This document shows, in pieces, positions 23,291 through 35,220 of a stretch of DNA of 64,000 nucleotides. The translations under genes were made by a program, and so were the position numbers. Each line of letters opens with the position of its first letter. The stretch's first letter is position 1. The notes below the pieces were generated by a model. The model made no database searches. It was not told the DNA's origin and worked only from the letters and a program-made list of their open reading frames with translations. Source of the DNA: Pycnopodia helianthoides (taxonomy: Eukaryota > Echinodermata > Asteroidea > Forcipulatida > Asteriidae); assembly GCA_032158295.1 (NCBI GenBank), contig CM063251.1, forward strand, positions 21,139,933 to 21,203,932, written 5' to 3'.

Positions 23291-23682
23291 TTAAAGGAAC
23301 ATTACAGAATTGGTTTTTGCAAACAAAACAGTTGCTGGCAGTGTAAGCACTTGATGTAATCCACCATATACATAAACTGACAAACCTGTAGAAGTTTGAG
23401 ATCGATCGGCCATCTGGGTCACGAGAAAATAGTGGAAACCGATTACACATTTGCATGAAATCATATAGATTTAACAAATGAATAAAACGCTCACTGAGCG
23501 ATAAACTCCAATCGGAAAATTAGTTTATTCATTTCTCATCAAATATGGCATTTCAGACAGAAATATTTCAAGGGATGTTTTCTACTATCATCATCATTAG
23601 ACCGTGTAAATTTTATGTAAATCTGTGATCAAAAGCATATTTTACAAGTTCTTTTCTTACCAATTCTGTAATGTTCCTTTAA
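23291..23682 (-). mobile_element. MITE, TTAA-ended family 1, copy 2
   Basis: 392 bases, near-identical to the reverse complement of 22206-22601 with the same TTAA-bounded termini. The 689-base spacer between the two copies makes a large inverted repeat. Open frames crossing it are artefacts. Confidence 0.9.
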
Positions 23683-23804
23683 AGCATTTTTCGTTCATAC
23701 TCTGTAAACTAATAACAGCTGCTTTGCCCGTGTCACGCGATGAAAGAATTTTAAAAAAGAAAGACAAAAAAAACCCCTACAAAATAGAAAGATAATGATT
23801 TTTT

Positions 23805-23975
23805 TTACATCGGGAATTGTTCATACAAGCAGGTGTGTTTCAAACGGGATTCATTCAAATACACATTCAAATTGGGGACGAGAGGACAATTGGGTCCCGG
23901 TTGGAAAGTATGTACAAAACCAATGGGAGCTGTTGCTATAAGTAAAAACAAAAGAGAGACAATAGGAAGCCCCAT
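23805..23975 (-). CDS. Candidate small secreted peptide or first exon (weak)
   Basis: From an ATG at 23975 in good context (GCAAAATGGGG; A at -3, G at +4) the frame gives 56 residues. Residues 1 to ~23 look like a signal peptide (MGLPIVSLLFLLIATAP, then a small-residue region). A short mature part follows, with two cysteines (NCPL and HTCLY) and one NES glycosylation sequon. The stop follows FPM, and CCGAT|GTAAAA there could instead be a weak splice donor, making this a first exon. Upstream on the same strand are CACGTG, a CCAAT box and TATA-like TATAAC. I do not recognise the family. The peptide is short enough that chance is a real alternative. Confidence 0.3.
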   Translation of the reverse strand: MGLPIVSLLFLLIATAPIGFVHTFQPGPNCPLVPNLNVYLNESRLKHTCLYEQFPM

Positions 23976-24044
23976 TTTGCAGGTGAATACTTTGTTTGTT
24001 ATATAACGGTTATAGATTGTGAATTTGTATTGGTCGAGAAACAA

Positions 24045-26951
24045 TCACGTGATGGGCTACAAAGACGCTTGTACATGGCTCAAGGGACCATGAGTGATGT
24101 ACCCCACGGGGTACAATGCCTTGATCGTGACCACCGTTGGTCGTTTCCAGCGCCTCGTGCAAGAAACAGCCCCGGATTTGAGGTTGTCATTTCGCTGGTA
24201 CTAGGTAAATCGTTATAGCTCCTGTGCAGTGTTCGTAGGAAACAGTGAAGCAACATTTCTGTCAGCGACCACCATTGTTGTATACAATTAGTTCGCCACT
24301 GTTCGTCTCCTTTTTTAACTGTGCAAATTTCGTTGTTATAAAGTTGGAAAATGACAACAGATCGCCTCCAAAGAAGAGGAATTTGTTACCATGATATAAC
24401 AAAACAATTGCACTCTCTGTGATGGGTCCATGGGAAAACCTATATGGGTTTTGTACACTCTTGGGCCTTCGGGTTTGCCTCGGGTGCCATTTCCCCCCAA
24501 ACACCACGGACCCCAATCACAACGTGCAACAATGGTGAAGTGTGCACCCAGCACAATGACTGTATGTACGTTGTACATAGACGTCGCACATTTAATGTAC
24601 AGTACAAGTAATGAACCGTGCGCTTGTCGTGGTGCTATATAGCATGGATCCAATGGCTATATCAGACTGCCGCATCATGCAAAATATCAAAATCATAAGT
24701 CTGATGATTAAAAAAAGGCTGACCGAGCCTTTCATTAACTTTGAATTAACTGCCATTTAAACTTGACGGATTTGTTCGTCCAAGGTATCGAAATGAAAGC
24801 TGGTAACTTTTCATACCCCGTAAATTTAGCAATTTAACATGGGCCTATTAATAAATTGTTTAAGGTCAACTCGGCCTAAAGGAGTTGGAGTATCTCAGGA
24901 GTTGAGACCGATTGGAAAATGTATGAACAATATATGGATAGTTAAAAGTGTTTAGGTATGTTTTGCATTTTTTGCAAATGTTTTCTCTTGGCAAAGTATA
25001 AAGCTCCCCTCTAAAATTGTTTTGCCCCCGCCCCCATTCCTAGTTACGCCACTGGGTGCCCATAGGGCGTACATGTTTCATTCACCCGGGTAGAAACCTT
25101 GATGATTGTAATACAATTTTCATTCAGTTTTATTGTTTCAAAGGATGTATTTGCTGACTATAATCATTGTGAAAATATTCCAACTGCATGTGGGTGTTTG
25201 GTATGACACTGCCACATTCCATTATTAGCCACAACACAACACAACACAACAAAACATCGGCTAAATTACAAAAGACTCAGACGGCAACTTTAGCCAAGCT
25301 TATGTGAGACGATTTCATAGAAGCAGTTATTCAATATGAACTATTTCCATGTCAACAACAATTTTGCCAGTGCACCATTTAGAAACATACACTTAACGGA
25401 TACTGCATCACTTGAATGCCAGCATTGTAATAGACTGTTCAGGTTTCCCGAGTTCCCGGTCCCCGTGAAAGTGCGAGACTTTGTTTCTTCTACACGTGAA
25501 AGCAATTTTCATAGTTTCCCAATGTTCAAATACGCCAGTTCGTCTTAAACGGTCTATAGTCACGAACATTGTATTGAATTACGAAAGGTTGTACTCCTTT
25601 CAAACAAAAATATAAGGACAATTAAGCTTAACACAAATATAAAAATGTGCTGAATTTCGCAAGATAGTTGTTTATGCTTCTTGTGAACATAATTGGCAGA
25701 TTTAAAATTAACAAAATTACCCAAGCTATTAGTTTTTCGGATAATTTAAATGATCTCTTGTTGAAGAGTTGATGGCTCTGAAAAGATTTTTTTAAATATT
25801 AATTCCAAGTGAATTATTTTGTCACTTTCCTATCTGTCTTCTAACCACAAGGCTTTATCGGTCAAAGTCCTCAATTCCATCGCTTTTCTTCCATTTCTTG
25901 ACTTTGTTGTTTTTGGGGCAGAGAGCAGGCAGGTTGTTGTTGTTGTTATTACCGGCGCCAGGCTCTAGACCATTATTACCTGTACGTCAAACCATGAACA
26001 CACCTGTTTCAGAGTACGGGTACATATTGCACAACCTTCGCTGAATCTCGATATGTGGACGTTATTTTTGATCGGAGATAGACCCTGCTGGGTTAGATGT
26101 GATCAACAATTCAACAAGCTTTCCCGGTGAAGTGCCGCTCAAGATCGGCCTTCCCCATCGATTTTAATTCGTGTTCGTTTTTCATCCCGTTTGTACACGG
26201 TCGTCGGCAATTACGGCCGAGATAATTGGCCGCTAAACGCACTGGGCCGGCACACCATCTCTGAATTTATCGTCAATTTCACCCTCCGTTTTATTGACTA
26301 AAACTGAAGGATGTCAGGGTCCGTTAAATGCCTCCTATAAATTGTGTTTGGAAATGGTTTGAATTGAAGCGTTATGTAAAAGTGCTTCCGTTCGTCATCA
26401 TTTTTGAAATATAAATTGCTCGTTTTGTTTAATATTTAATTTTTCACTAAATGCCTGGTTTGTTTTTAGACTCGTTGGTCTGGTGCGCGCTGTATGTTTT
26501 GTGAAGCACAGCATCAGATTATCCAGGGGGTCCGCAATGGAATGAACTTTCATTTATAAGCAAACTCAGTTATCTAACACGGGGATCGTTGGTGCGAGTC
26601 CTGTGCGAGCCGTGTTCGGTTAACCTGTCAGAACCGTTGTCACAGAGTGTAAGCCTGAGGTGCAAGCTCAGCTGCGACGGCAAAGCAAGATACAGATTAA
26701 TTTTGGTAATGAAATACTTTAAAGATCTTACGGTTATTTGTAGAAACTTAATAATATGTAGAGTTTCAATTGAAACACATGTGTTTAATATTCATCCATG
26801 TTTAAGGCATGACAATGCCTTCCTCTATCATGTTCATCTCCTGCTTTTTCTGTGTGCCTTCTGCCTCTCTCTATTATTCTCTTTCCACTTGACTGCTTCT
26901 GTCACACTAGTATACCTGTTTATGTGTGTTGTCTTGTCATTTAGCCCTCAA
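24045..26951. other. Intergenic; no gene recognised
   Basis: It holds a (CACAA)n run at 25230-25253 and GTTGTTGTTGTTGTTATTACC near 25930. Overlapping open frames on both strands at 24262-24653 mirror each other and carry no domain. CGCCCCCATTCCTAGTTACG near 25030 looks like a dispersed repeat scrap. Confidence 0.45.
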
Positions 26952-26990
26952 GAAAGACTCTGCTAGGGTCGAAACGTCAGGCCACTAACT
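26952..26990 (+). mobile_element. Retroelement terminal motif (Penelope-like), fragment
   Basis: GAAAGACTCTGCTAGGGTCG and then AAACGTCAGGCCAC resemble the CTGAAGAAGACTCTGCTAGG...CGAAACGTC ends seen with Penelope-like elements (from memory). The preceding ~200 bases give a hydrophobic open frame that is probably repeat-derived. No reverse transcriptase was seen. Confidence 0.35.
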
Positions 26991-28199
26991 ATTTTTTGAA
27001 GTTTCTTTTTAAAAGCACACGCCCTACCAACCAATAACTTTAGGAACCGTTGACCGAAAGAACCGAGCTCTAACATTTTTAGTAATTAAAGCCTTGGTCA
27101 GAACCAGCAGTCTCCAGCAAATTCTCGACACTAAAATGACAGGACCAGACAGGTCAAATTACAATCACATTTGGATCATAGGAAGATAGCTGTGACTAGA
27201 AGTACGATTGGAACCCATGCCGTTCCTAAGTAGTGAATGATATACGATTCATAGCGGTGGATTGGGGTCCATATAATACTAACCAATATACTTGACATTA
27301 GGGACCACAATAAACAAAGCTATGTTGGTATCAACAAGTTCGAAACTAATGCATACCCTAAACATCAATTAGCTTAATTCGTTACTTTGAATAAAAAAGG
27401 AAGACCCACTGATAATTGCAAAATTTGAACTGGAGGACAATGCATTTAATAAGTAGGCCGTCATTGGTATTTCAATACCATCACTACTTTTGCTAATTAA
27501 GGCCGTTTGTCAACCTATTTAAATTTTTATTTTGATCGACCTACTTTACGAGAAGTCTTCATTTGACCATACTACGAGACCTTGACACATCGCCATGACG
27601 ACATTACACGGTAGTAACTTTTATCTCTTGGTGCCGTTATTATTTTGTACGTTCTGTTGTATTATTATTATTCATGTCATAGCCTATGGTATATTTAGAA
27701 ATTACATCCAGATCTTTTGTCTAGTTTTTGGTATTTTTTTTTCTCCATTTAGCGGGTGTAGTGAGAAACCCTGTAGATAAGCTCTTAGCTTTTGAGGCAA
27801 TCCCTCAGGCCTGCATTTCTGTTTCAGTGGTGCGTCTGTGTTTTGTATTTTTTCCTCCTGTTTCTTCCCCCCATTCTATGTATTTTTGATGTTTTTACTG
27901 TGTTGCCTAATATATTTTCTAATAATAATTAAAAAAAAACAAATAATAAAGCAAAGGTCAGTGTTAGAACCATGAGATGATGACTAATTTACTAAAGATT
28001 TGACATTTTTAAAGACAGCCTACAAAATTTAAGCTGTGCTCAAGAACGGTAATAACGACTAGGCCTAGAATTCCTCTATGGAGACCTTTTCTTGTTCTCT
28101 TTTTTGTTTTGTTCTCGGTCTCCAAAAGGTAGCGAATATTAACGCCTAGACCCCCATCCAACCCCCCCCCCCGCACACACACCCTTACAGATGGTGGCT
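26991..28199. other. Intergenic; nothing recognised
   Basis: It ends in T-rich DNA with an A-run at about 27930 (TTAAAAAAAAACAAATAATAAA) that might be an old retroposon tail. No exon was recognised. Confidence 0.4.
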
Positions 28200-28484
28200 T
28201 GTGGGGTCCTGCTTGTTGTTCTATTATTACCTTTTCTGAAAAATTCCCCTGTCCAAGTTGATCAAACAATACCTTATGGGGTCCATTGTTCCATTGTGTT
28301 TTGGACACCACAAGGACCCATGCGTATGCCCACACATGTTTGTAAATTATGTAAACCAAGGACAGAACCCTTTGTTCTACCATTGTTTGGACTTTTGTTT
28401 TTTTGGCGACATCCCCATTGGTTTTATAAAAAAAAGCAAAGCGAGGACTGTCCCCCGTTTATAATTTTCCCGGATCCCTTTTGT

Positions 28485-28806
28485 TGAAGTCCTCGGTTTG
28501 AATGCGTATGTGTGCCCACACATACTCACAAGTGTGTAAACACCTGCACCTTACTGTCCCTTTTTTTTTAAATAGGTCCCTGGGTCTTTTTTTTTAATAG
28601 GTCCCTGGTTTGAATGTGTATGCCTACACACACATACACAGCTCTGCATTGCAGTCACTCTGTGGACATTCCTTTGTTCTGTACACCTAAGGAAAATCCT
28701 ATTTTTCAACACTGTTAAACAAACACTGTGTGGACGTGTGTAAGTCCACATAGTGTTTCAACTCCCTACGTACTGTGGATCTTTTTTGTTCTCAGGTCAA
28801 TACTTC
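28485..28806 (+). repeat. Direct repeat, copy 1 (GGTCCCTGG...TGTGGACATT)
   Basis: It shares with 29885-30122 the ordered words GGTCCCTGGTTTGAATGTGT, CACAGCTCTG, CTCTGTGGACATT, TTTGTTCTG, TGTGTGGACGTG and AAGTCCACA. Partial earlier units lie at 28290-28480 and 28485-28560, so the region is a decayed tandem or dispersed family. It is noncoding; reading frames through it are chance. Confidence 0.7.
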
Positions 28807-29440
28807 GTATGTAGCTTTAAAACACCACTTCTAACTTTCAATGTTTGTACAGTAATTGAAATGCATAGGAAAGTGCACACGGTCCTTGAGAAACCATATC
28901 AGTTACAAAAGGGTGTTTTCACCGAATTGGAATCACCAGTGATTGGACAAAGTTGTCACAAAGTTGGGTGGTTGTGGTTGTTCATTGAAATTCAGAGGAA
29001 CGAAATGGATGTACTCTTCCTAAATCCAAAGCTGTAATACTATGCGCCTTTATAGATGAATGATTGCCATGATGTCAGGATGTCGCGTTGTAACATGAGT
29101 GATCAATGGTGCATGCGCGCAATATCATGTGACCAAAAGTACACAAGACTGCTGACATCCACAGTAACTTTCTCGCATGCGAAGGCTAAATTGGCGTGCA
29201 CATATCCAAAGTGTAGTTGAAACCAATTGCTTCGGGGGTAATTCGTCACTGTGTAGGCGTTGATCCAGTTAAACAATATTGTGAATGTTTTCTTAGTTAA
29301 TCAAGCAGCATTGACAATTTTCCCCGCTACTTGTACAAAAAATGTTTCGAGAACTGTTGTTCCAATCATATTCATAACCCACACATGCACCTTAGTCTGT
29401 AAACACCTGCAAACTGCGTATCGTATATAAGTTAAATCTT

Positions 29441-29815
29441 CTCACTTTCAAAGCTCTTCATGGCCTATCTCCTGACTATATATCTGATCTTCTCCGTAAA
29501 TACATCCCTGTTCGTCCCCTTCGTTCTGCTGGCCAATCCCTACTGACGCAAACTACTTTTTTCCACTAAATTTTATGGTCAAAGAGCCTTCAACTTCATT
29601 GCACCTTCGTTATGGAATGACTTGCCACTTCATACTCGCCAAGCTGGCTCTCTTCAGATTTTCAAGGGACTTTTAAAAACTCATTTGTTTGAATCTTTAG
29701 TTGTGTAACTTACTTTTGTATTTATGTCATTGTTTTTATGTTTTGTGTTGCACATAGAGGCTTCTGCATTATGCGCTACCCTATTAAATATCTCGTATTA
29801 TTATTATTATTCGGG
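29441..29815 (+). pseudogene. LINE reverse transcriptase C-terminal relic with 3' tail
   Basis: In one frame from 29441: LTFKALHGLSPDYISDLLRK, then RPLRSAGQSLL. This is the typical C-terminal part of a non-LTR retrotransposon (CR1/L2-like) polymerase. A TAA stop and a frame change occur near 29568, after which another frame gives RAFNFIAPSLWNDLPLHTRQ, then LQIFKGLLKTHLF, to a stop at 29706-29708. An ATTATTATTATTATT tail ends at about 29812. The family consensus usually reads Y..RAF...AP.LWN.LP, matching well. It is a dead 5'-truncated copy, as is usual for LINEs. Confidence 0.85.
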
Positions 29816-29884
29816 ACCCCCTATTGTCCCTCTTTTGTTTGTACTCTTACTTTTAGGGGACCTTTAGCCAACCAGGACCCTCTT

Positions 29885-30122
29885 TTGTTATTGGTCCCTG
29901 GTTTGAATGTGTATACATACTCGTATGTATACACACACACTCACACACAGCTCTGTGCCATACGTACCCTCTGTGGACATTATTTTGTTCTGTGCACTAT
30001 GGAAAACACGTATTTCTCAACACTAACGAAAACGCTGTGTGGACGTGTTTAAGTCCACAATCCACATATTGTTTCAAAACCCTGTCTTGTGTGGAAATCT
30101 TTTGTTCTCACAGGTCCACATT
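29885..30122 (+). repeat. Direct repeat, copy 2
   Basis: Counterpart of 28485-28806, about 1.3 kb away with the LINE relic between them. Same word order; the CA-rich section is longer (TATACACACACACTCACACA). Confidence 0.7.
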
Positions 30123-30410
30123 TTGCACGTAATGCTTGCCAAAGAAAACAACTAGGTATACCACAACACTGTAATTGGTTTCTTTATTCGGTACGTCATA
30201 GTAATATAAGTTAATATAGCTGTGGAATAGTAAATGCAACTGCACATTAGCCTCATAAGAGTATGTTTTGTATACCGCTAGTACCGTTGGCACAGTTGAT
30301 CCGAGGGAAAGAATAACAATTTTTTTTGATTCAGTTTTCAAGGGATTTTAACAGTAGGCCTATGTATACTAAAAGTGTACATTAGAGTCGGTCTTCTAAA
30401 TCGACCTCCT

Positions 30411-30710
30411 GTGCAAGTGTCAGAGGCTGAGTGGTTAAGAGCAACGGACTCGTACTTTGGTCAGCAGAGTGTGGGTTCGAGTCCCGGCTGTGGCACTTGT
30501 GCCCTTGAGCGAGATACTTTACCGTAATTGCTTTGTCCTTCGGATTGGACTCCGAGCCGTAGGTACCGTGCCCCCCTACACGTAAACGAAACCAGAGCAC
30601 TTATCGTGGAAGAGAACCCTGGTGTTTCTGGTTCAAATAGCAAGCTCCCTTGTCTACAGGTTCCTTCAGACCTGCGAGCTGCAATGATTGAGTTCACTTA
30701 TGAGGCATCC
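30411..30710 (+). mobile_element. tRNA-derived SINE, near full length
   Basis: A tRNA-like head has box A (GGCTGAGTGGTTAAGAGC) and box B (GTGGGTTCGAGTCCCGGC). It is followed by a body CACTTGTGCCCTTGAGCGAG, ATACTTTACC, TTGCTTTGTCCTTCGG and ACTCCGAGCCGTAGGTACCG. The head looks like a tRNA-Leu/Ser type. The body words recur in reverse orientation at 38505-38667. Open frames on either strand here are artefacts. Confidence 0.8.
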
Positions 30711-31979
30711 ATGGTTTAAGTATTATAAATAATTATTTAAAAATAATGTCACGTGTTAGCCTTGGCAGCTCATCTGGCACAAGACAAAAAATGCACAATA
30801 GCAACAGCAACAACTGTACAAAAAGGAATACATTTTATACAGGCCTAGTCACTCACAGTGAATTGACAAAGTTTGATGTTTCGGCCAATTGACCCTTCCC
30901 AAGAAATATTGAAAGACCATGTCACACAGGTCAATTTTTCTCAGGCAACTTGGAGGCAACCAACTGCACTGCATGCAGAACACTTCGGCAGCGCAAGAGA
31001 CAATCTTCTAGCTGTAACTCACTATCCCCAAGAAAGATAATGAGAAAACTGAAGTGTAAATGAGTTTTCTTCTCAGAGATTGCCTCAGGCTGGTTGCCTG
31101 TAAATTGCCTCGTGTGACATGGCCTTAAATTGAACATCGCGTGTGCGCACTCTCCCTTCTGGTTGGCGAAATGAGTGAACATCGCGGCTTTTTGTATGGG
31201 ACTGATGGTGGCGTGACGCACACGCGTTTGTGCGTCTGCCGAGTGCAAAACTCTATGACGTTTGCCAATCACTAGTGTCTGTACGCATGCGTGATTGTGA
31301 TTAGCATATTTCATGGGAAAGGTCCATTGATCTGTTTGATTTCACTTCACATTATGATTCATATTGAATGATGTATTTTTTGTGACGTAACATATACTCA
31401 AAGCTACCATTGTGGATTACACCATAAGTGGGGATTTGATGTCAGAATTCGTTCGACCCCCCCAAAAAACAAACTTTGTAGTATTTCGCCGAAAAATCAG
31501 ACGATGTTTAGTTCAGATAATTTCTACAGTATCAAAACAGTACACAACTTGTGTAGCTTAAGTGTTCGTGTATGTATTTACGTGGGCGTATATAGAACAA
31601 ATGAAGTGAAACAAACAAATACATAAAACAAAATGATAGGCGACAAGCGTAGTAGGTGGTATGGAATATTTTCAGTTTCATTCAATATACATTTACTCAG
31701 TTAATAATTGAGAAAACAGATGTATCTAGCAAACCCAGTAAGTTGATCACTTTATGCAATCAGGCACAACCTAAATAAATACAGCCTCAATGGCGATGAA
31801 CACGACACTAAATATCTCGAAACCAGAGCCAGGAATATATACACAAAAAACCTGACAAAATCCATTTCGACAATATTTTATTCTTTTCATATTCTTTGAA
31901 TACTGATGAACGATGTCATACAAACGCTTATTTAATGCTTTATTGTTTGGTTGCTTTGTAGCAAGCAGCTCGTTTCCTA
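30711..31979. other. Intergenic; nothing recognised
   Basis: A 127-codon open frame on the minus strand (30931-31314) has no recognisable domain. It contains a possible inverted pair (TCAGGCAACTTGGAGGCAAC / GTTGCCTGTAAATTGCCTC) at 30942-31110 that looks like a decayed fold-back repeat. Confidence 0.45.
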
Positions 31980-32170
31980 GGCCCAATTTCATAAAGCCTG
32001 TAAGCAGGAAAAATTGCTAAGCACAGACAAATATTGCTTACCAGAAACTGGCTACCAGCCAACATTCCATAAAGTTTACATTGTTGCGACTGGTACCCAC
32101 TCATTTTTTGCTTATCAAAAAATAAGTTAAGCATAATTTTCTGCTAAACAGCTTTATGAAATTGAGCCCT
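31980..32170 (+). mobile_element. MITE, GGGCCCAATTTCATA family, complete copy
   Basis: The left end GGCCCAATTTCATAAAGC and right end GCTTTATGAAATTGAGCCC are inverted repeats. The interior has ACTGGCTACCAGCCAACA and TCATTTTTTGCTTATC, matching the truncated copy at 10908. About 190 bases, noncoding. Confidence 0.85.
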
Positions 32171-32919
32171 GGTAATTATAGTTACCAAAGACAACGTGAC
32201 ATCCCCTAAACACGCCAACATCAACAGACTGGGCAAATCTCGTGCATATTCGAACATGGGGACCAGTTTATAGTGCGTGAGTTTGTGTCCTTCACGCGTG
32301 TCCTCCACAGCAATGCACGTGTGACCAAAGTGGTCCCAAAATGTTTGAATACGCGCGAGACTTGCACGGTCCAAAACCACGTGCTGAATGTAGTTCAGTT
32401 CGGCAATGCTTTTTTATCAGCGAACCGGTGGTTCAGACGGACCTGATTTTAAAGCTCCTGCCTGTACCAATGTGTTTATATCATGACGTCATTCGTGATG
32501 TCAGGGGATGGTCCTTGACAGCTTTGTCCTTGAACGTATTAAATAGGATCCTTGCCAATGCACAATAAGGAAGTCAAGGTCTTGATATCTTTCCACTCGT
32601 TAAATGGAATAGAGGAGTAGAGGGAATTTAGACGCACAATAATAGCCTCGCTGAATTTAACCTCGGCAGCTGTTGGTGTGGAGCAGTAGGCGACGTGTGG
32701 CAAACTGATATTTTGCAGGTTAAGTCGTAGTGGATTTATGGAGAGGGAAACTAAGATTCACAGATTGCATTGTAATATCAGCTGCTACGCCCTATTGGAG
32801 GTAGAATGATTGTACACCGAGATGCAATATGCGGAATGGTGAAATGGTTAGTTGCAAAGCACGACATTTTGATACTCCGTTATGCGAGATCTCAACACAA
32901 GCTTATCGCTCTACAAAAC
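32171..32919. other. Intergenic; nothing recognised
   Basis: No exon or structured element was recognised. Short overlapping frames on both strands near 32341-32568 carry no domain. Confidence 0.45.
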
Positions 32920-33380
32920 GTCCGGGTCAGAATTGACTCTGAGTCTGGGTCCCCGTGGGGCCTGACCCATTTATGGGTCTGTGTGTCATAATGACCCAGA
33001 CATGGGTCAAACTGGTGCAGGTCTGTGTGTCATAATGACCCAGACATGGGTCAAACTGATGCAGGTCTGTGTGTCATAATGACCCAGACATGGGTCAAAC
33101 TGGTACAGGTCTGTGTGTCATAATGACCCAGACATTGGTCAAACTGATGCAGGTCTGTGTGTTATAATGACCCAGACATGGGTCAAACTGGTGCAGGTCT
33201 GTGTGTTATAATGACCCAGACAAAGGTCAAACTGGTACAGGTCTGTGTGTTATAATGACCCAGACATGGGTCAATCTGATGCAGAATACGAGTTCAAATC
33301 TCATTTTTAACTGCTTTCTGGGTCAGCCTAACCCCTATTGACCCGGAATTCAGGTCAGTTCTGACCCGGGAGTTTTTAGA
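32920..33380. mobile_element. GGGTCA-rich element, copy 3, with 44-bp internal array
   Basis: Left CGTCCGGGTCAGAATTGACT and right AGGTCAGTTCTGACCCGGGA are inverted repeats, followed by GTTTTTAGAGT, which also bounds the 41866 element. Between them, after GGGGCCTGACCC, lies a seven-unit 44-bp array. It is the same dispersed family as 13245, 19840 and 41866. Confidence 0.75.
32977..33284 (+). repeat. 44-bp minisatellite, seven units
   Basis: Unit starts (GTCTGTGTGT) are at 32977, 33021, 33065, 33109, 33153, 33197 and 33241, an exact 44-base period with few changes. Most units contain TGACCCAGACATGGGTCA, two GGGTCA half-sites in everted order with a six-base spacer. Confidence 0.95.
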
Positions 33381-35200
33381 GTATTTAAGCTTATGAATAA
33401 TTGAACAGATCTGACTGTTCAATGGCTATTAATATATGTGATACCTCATTTATTTACTAACTACACACCCAACAGCACACTTAGTGTCAATACGTAAACT
33501 TGGGACGAATAAATCTTTCACGTGTACTTCCTAGTTTGTTTTGGGGTAATTTGTTTTATTTTTTATTTTTAATTAAATATATATATATTTTTTAAACGGG
33601 TAACCTGTTTTGAGTTCATGATGTGCATAGACCTATTAAATGAGTAATGGAAGCAACATACAAAGTTTCTGCCACGTCGACCCCCCGTAGATGGAGTCCT
33701 ACAACAATATATCATCACCTCCTTCCCAGACTACGGGTCTGATTGGTTAGATTGAATATCTGGATCTGTTGACAACAATGGCACCACCCTGGTACGTGTT
33801 CTTACTGGATATAGGCCTATCTCACTACCCACTCGCTGAAATGTACATCGCACACGTGTCCGATTACAAAAAAGTTTGAACAGAAATACACAGAACCAGC
33901 GGATTTCTAGATTCCCATCGTAAAATGGCTGAAGATAATCAAGCTTGACCCACATTCACAAAAGAAGATCATCAGGAGTTTATCTTAATGCACAATTTGC
34001 ATTTAGCCACACGTTGTGCACACTCTCTTTTGAGGCACCAGTATCTTATAATGCGTACCCATTTATATACCATAATTTGATTTCATGACTGTCCTACTGT
34101 TTGTCTTGCCTATGTTATAACGCTTGCCCCGGTCGGAAACATAACACTATTCTCTTCCATTCGATCAGTTACCATTCCCCGTGCTCTTCATTCTCTACAG
34201 TAAATGTCAAGATTTGATGAAAACGTAAGGAAAGCACTAAAATTTGATTAATTTTTCCCGTGGTAACAAATTGAATGGCGTTCGCACAATAAGGGCCACC
34301 GTTAATCTATCAGGCAATGCATCAACACTCATTGAAAAGTAAGCGACTGGATGGCGAAGCAAACTGCGAAACCTTATTTCTCCCAATCCCATCATAGGAT
34401 ATCATTTTTAAAAAAGATTTTGTTGTTGCTGAAAGGCAGATTTCAATCTTGTGGACTTCATTTTATGCATCGCCATCGATATGAGAGTACGCCAGCTACA
34501 AAGTGGGTTTAGAAATGGCTTTAAGTTCTGTATTGATGTCGACAGAGAAACCCAGTTGAAATTCCTAATGGAGCTCTGCCCGATTTGAAGTGATCGAGTT
34601 GAACGTGGGAACGTCTTTAAACTTTCCCCTCCAAACTCCGCAACGTTATTTGCATCATGACGGTCCAATTCCCGAATCCGCCTGCGTGAACGTATGCGTG
34701 TAATTGTCCCGCAAGCCCCCTGACGTAGAACACGCGTTATTCTACACTCGGCTCAGCGCGCTTTTCTGCATAGTTCATCGAAGAGTATAATTTTTCAGAT
34801 CTAGATGGGAGTAGAACAAGATTCGCCCGCTGTGCAGGTGAAACACGGGCCTTGTAAACCAAAATAGGCGGCTTTATTATTGATATGAGGGAATAAAATT
34901 TCAATTTAGGAAATATACGCTGGAAATGTTCTGATATTTGGTGGCAGACAGAATTCAAGAGCTGGTAGTTGTGAAATAAAAATGAAATAAATTGATAAGT
35001 GAACGAGAACCTAAATGTGAAAAGAGCTTATTTTCTGTTTAAACAGGGCGGTGAACAAAACCGAAAGAAAAATGCGACAAAGGGAGGCTTGAATTTGGTA
35101 AGTCATTGATCGTAATATGAGCAGATTAGACTACTCTCCTAATCTTTAAACAATACGGAAAATTAAGAAAGGGGATACAATCATGATGGACATGTAAAAT
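33381..35200. other. Intergenic downstream of the nanos-like gene
   Basis: AT-rich at 33540-33600 (TATATATATA). No exon was recognised on either strand. In particular I saw no histone coding sequence that could own the stem-loop at 35221-35236. Confidence 0.5.
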
Positions 35201-35211
35201 ATCTCTTTTTG
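35201..35211 (-). promoter_or_regulatory. Candidate histone downstream element (U7-pairing)
   Basis: On the minus strand CAAAAAGAGAT begins 10 bases past the histone stem-loop. Histone downstream elements are purine-rich (CAAGAAAGA in sea urchin, AAAGAG core in mammals) and lie about 10-15 bases after the stem. Spacing and composition fit; the match to the urchin form is partial. Confidence 0.6.
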
Positions 35212-35220
35212 ATTATTATT

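Noticed and set aside
25336..25548. Zinc-finger-like frame (CQHCNRLFRF)
   Set aside because: A single C-X2-C with no matching histidine/cysteine pair and no wider homology; likely chance.
25774..25789. Second histone stem-loop (GGCTCTGAAAAGATTT)
   Set aside because: Only one arm matches; the other arm is absent, so no stem forms.
26589..26966. 125-codon membrane-protein-like frame
   Set aside because: The hydrophobic part comes from T-rich DNA next to a retroelement terminal motif; no signal, domain or splice support.
30931..31314. 127-codon minus-strand frame
   Set aside because: No recognisable domain; it overlaps a decayed inverted repeat.
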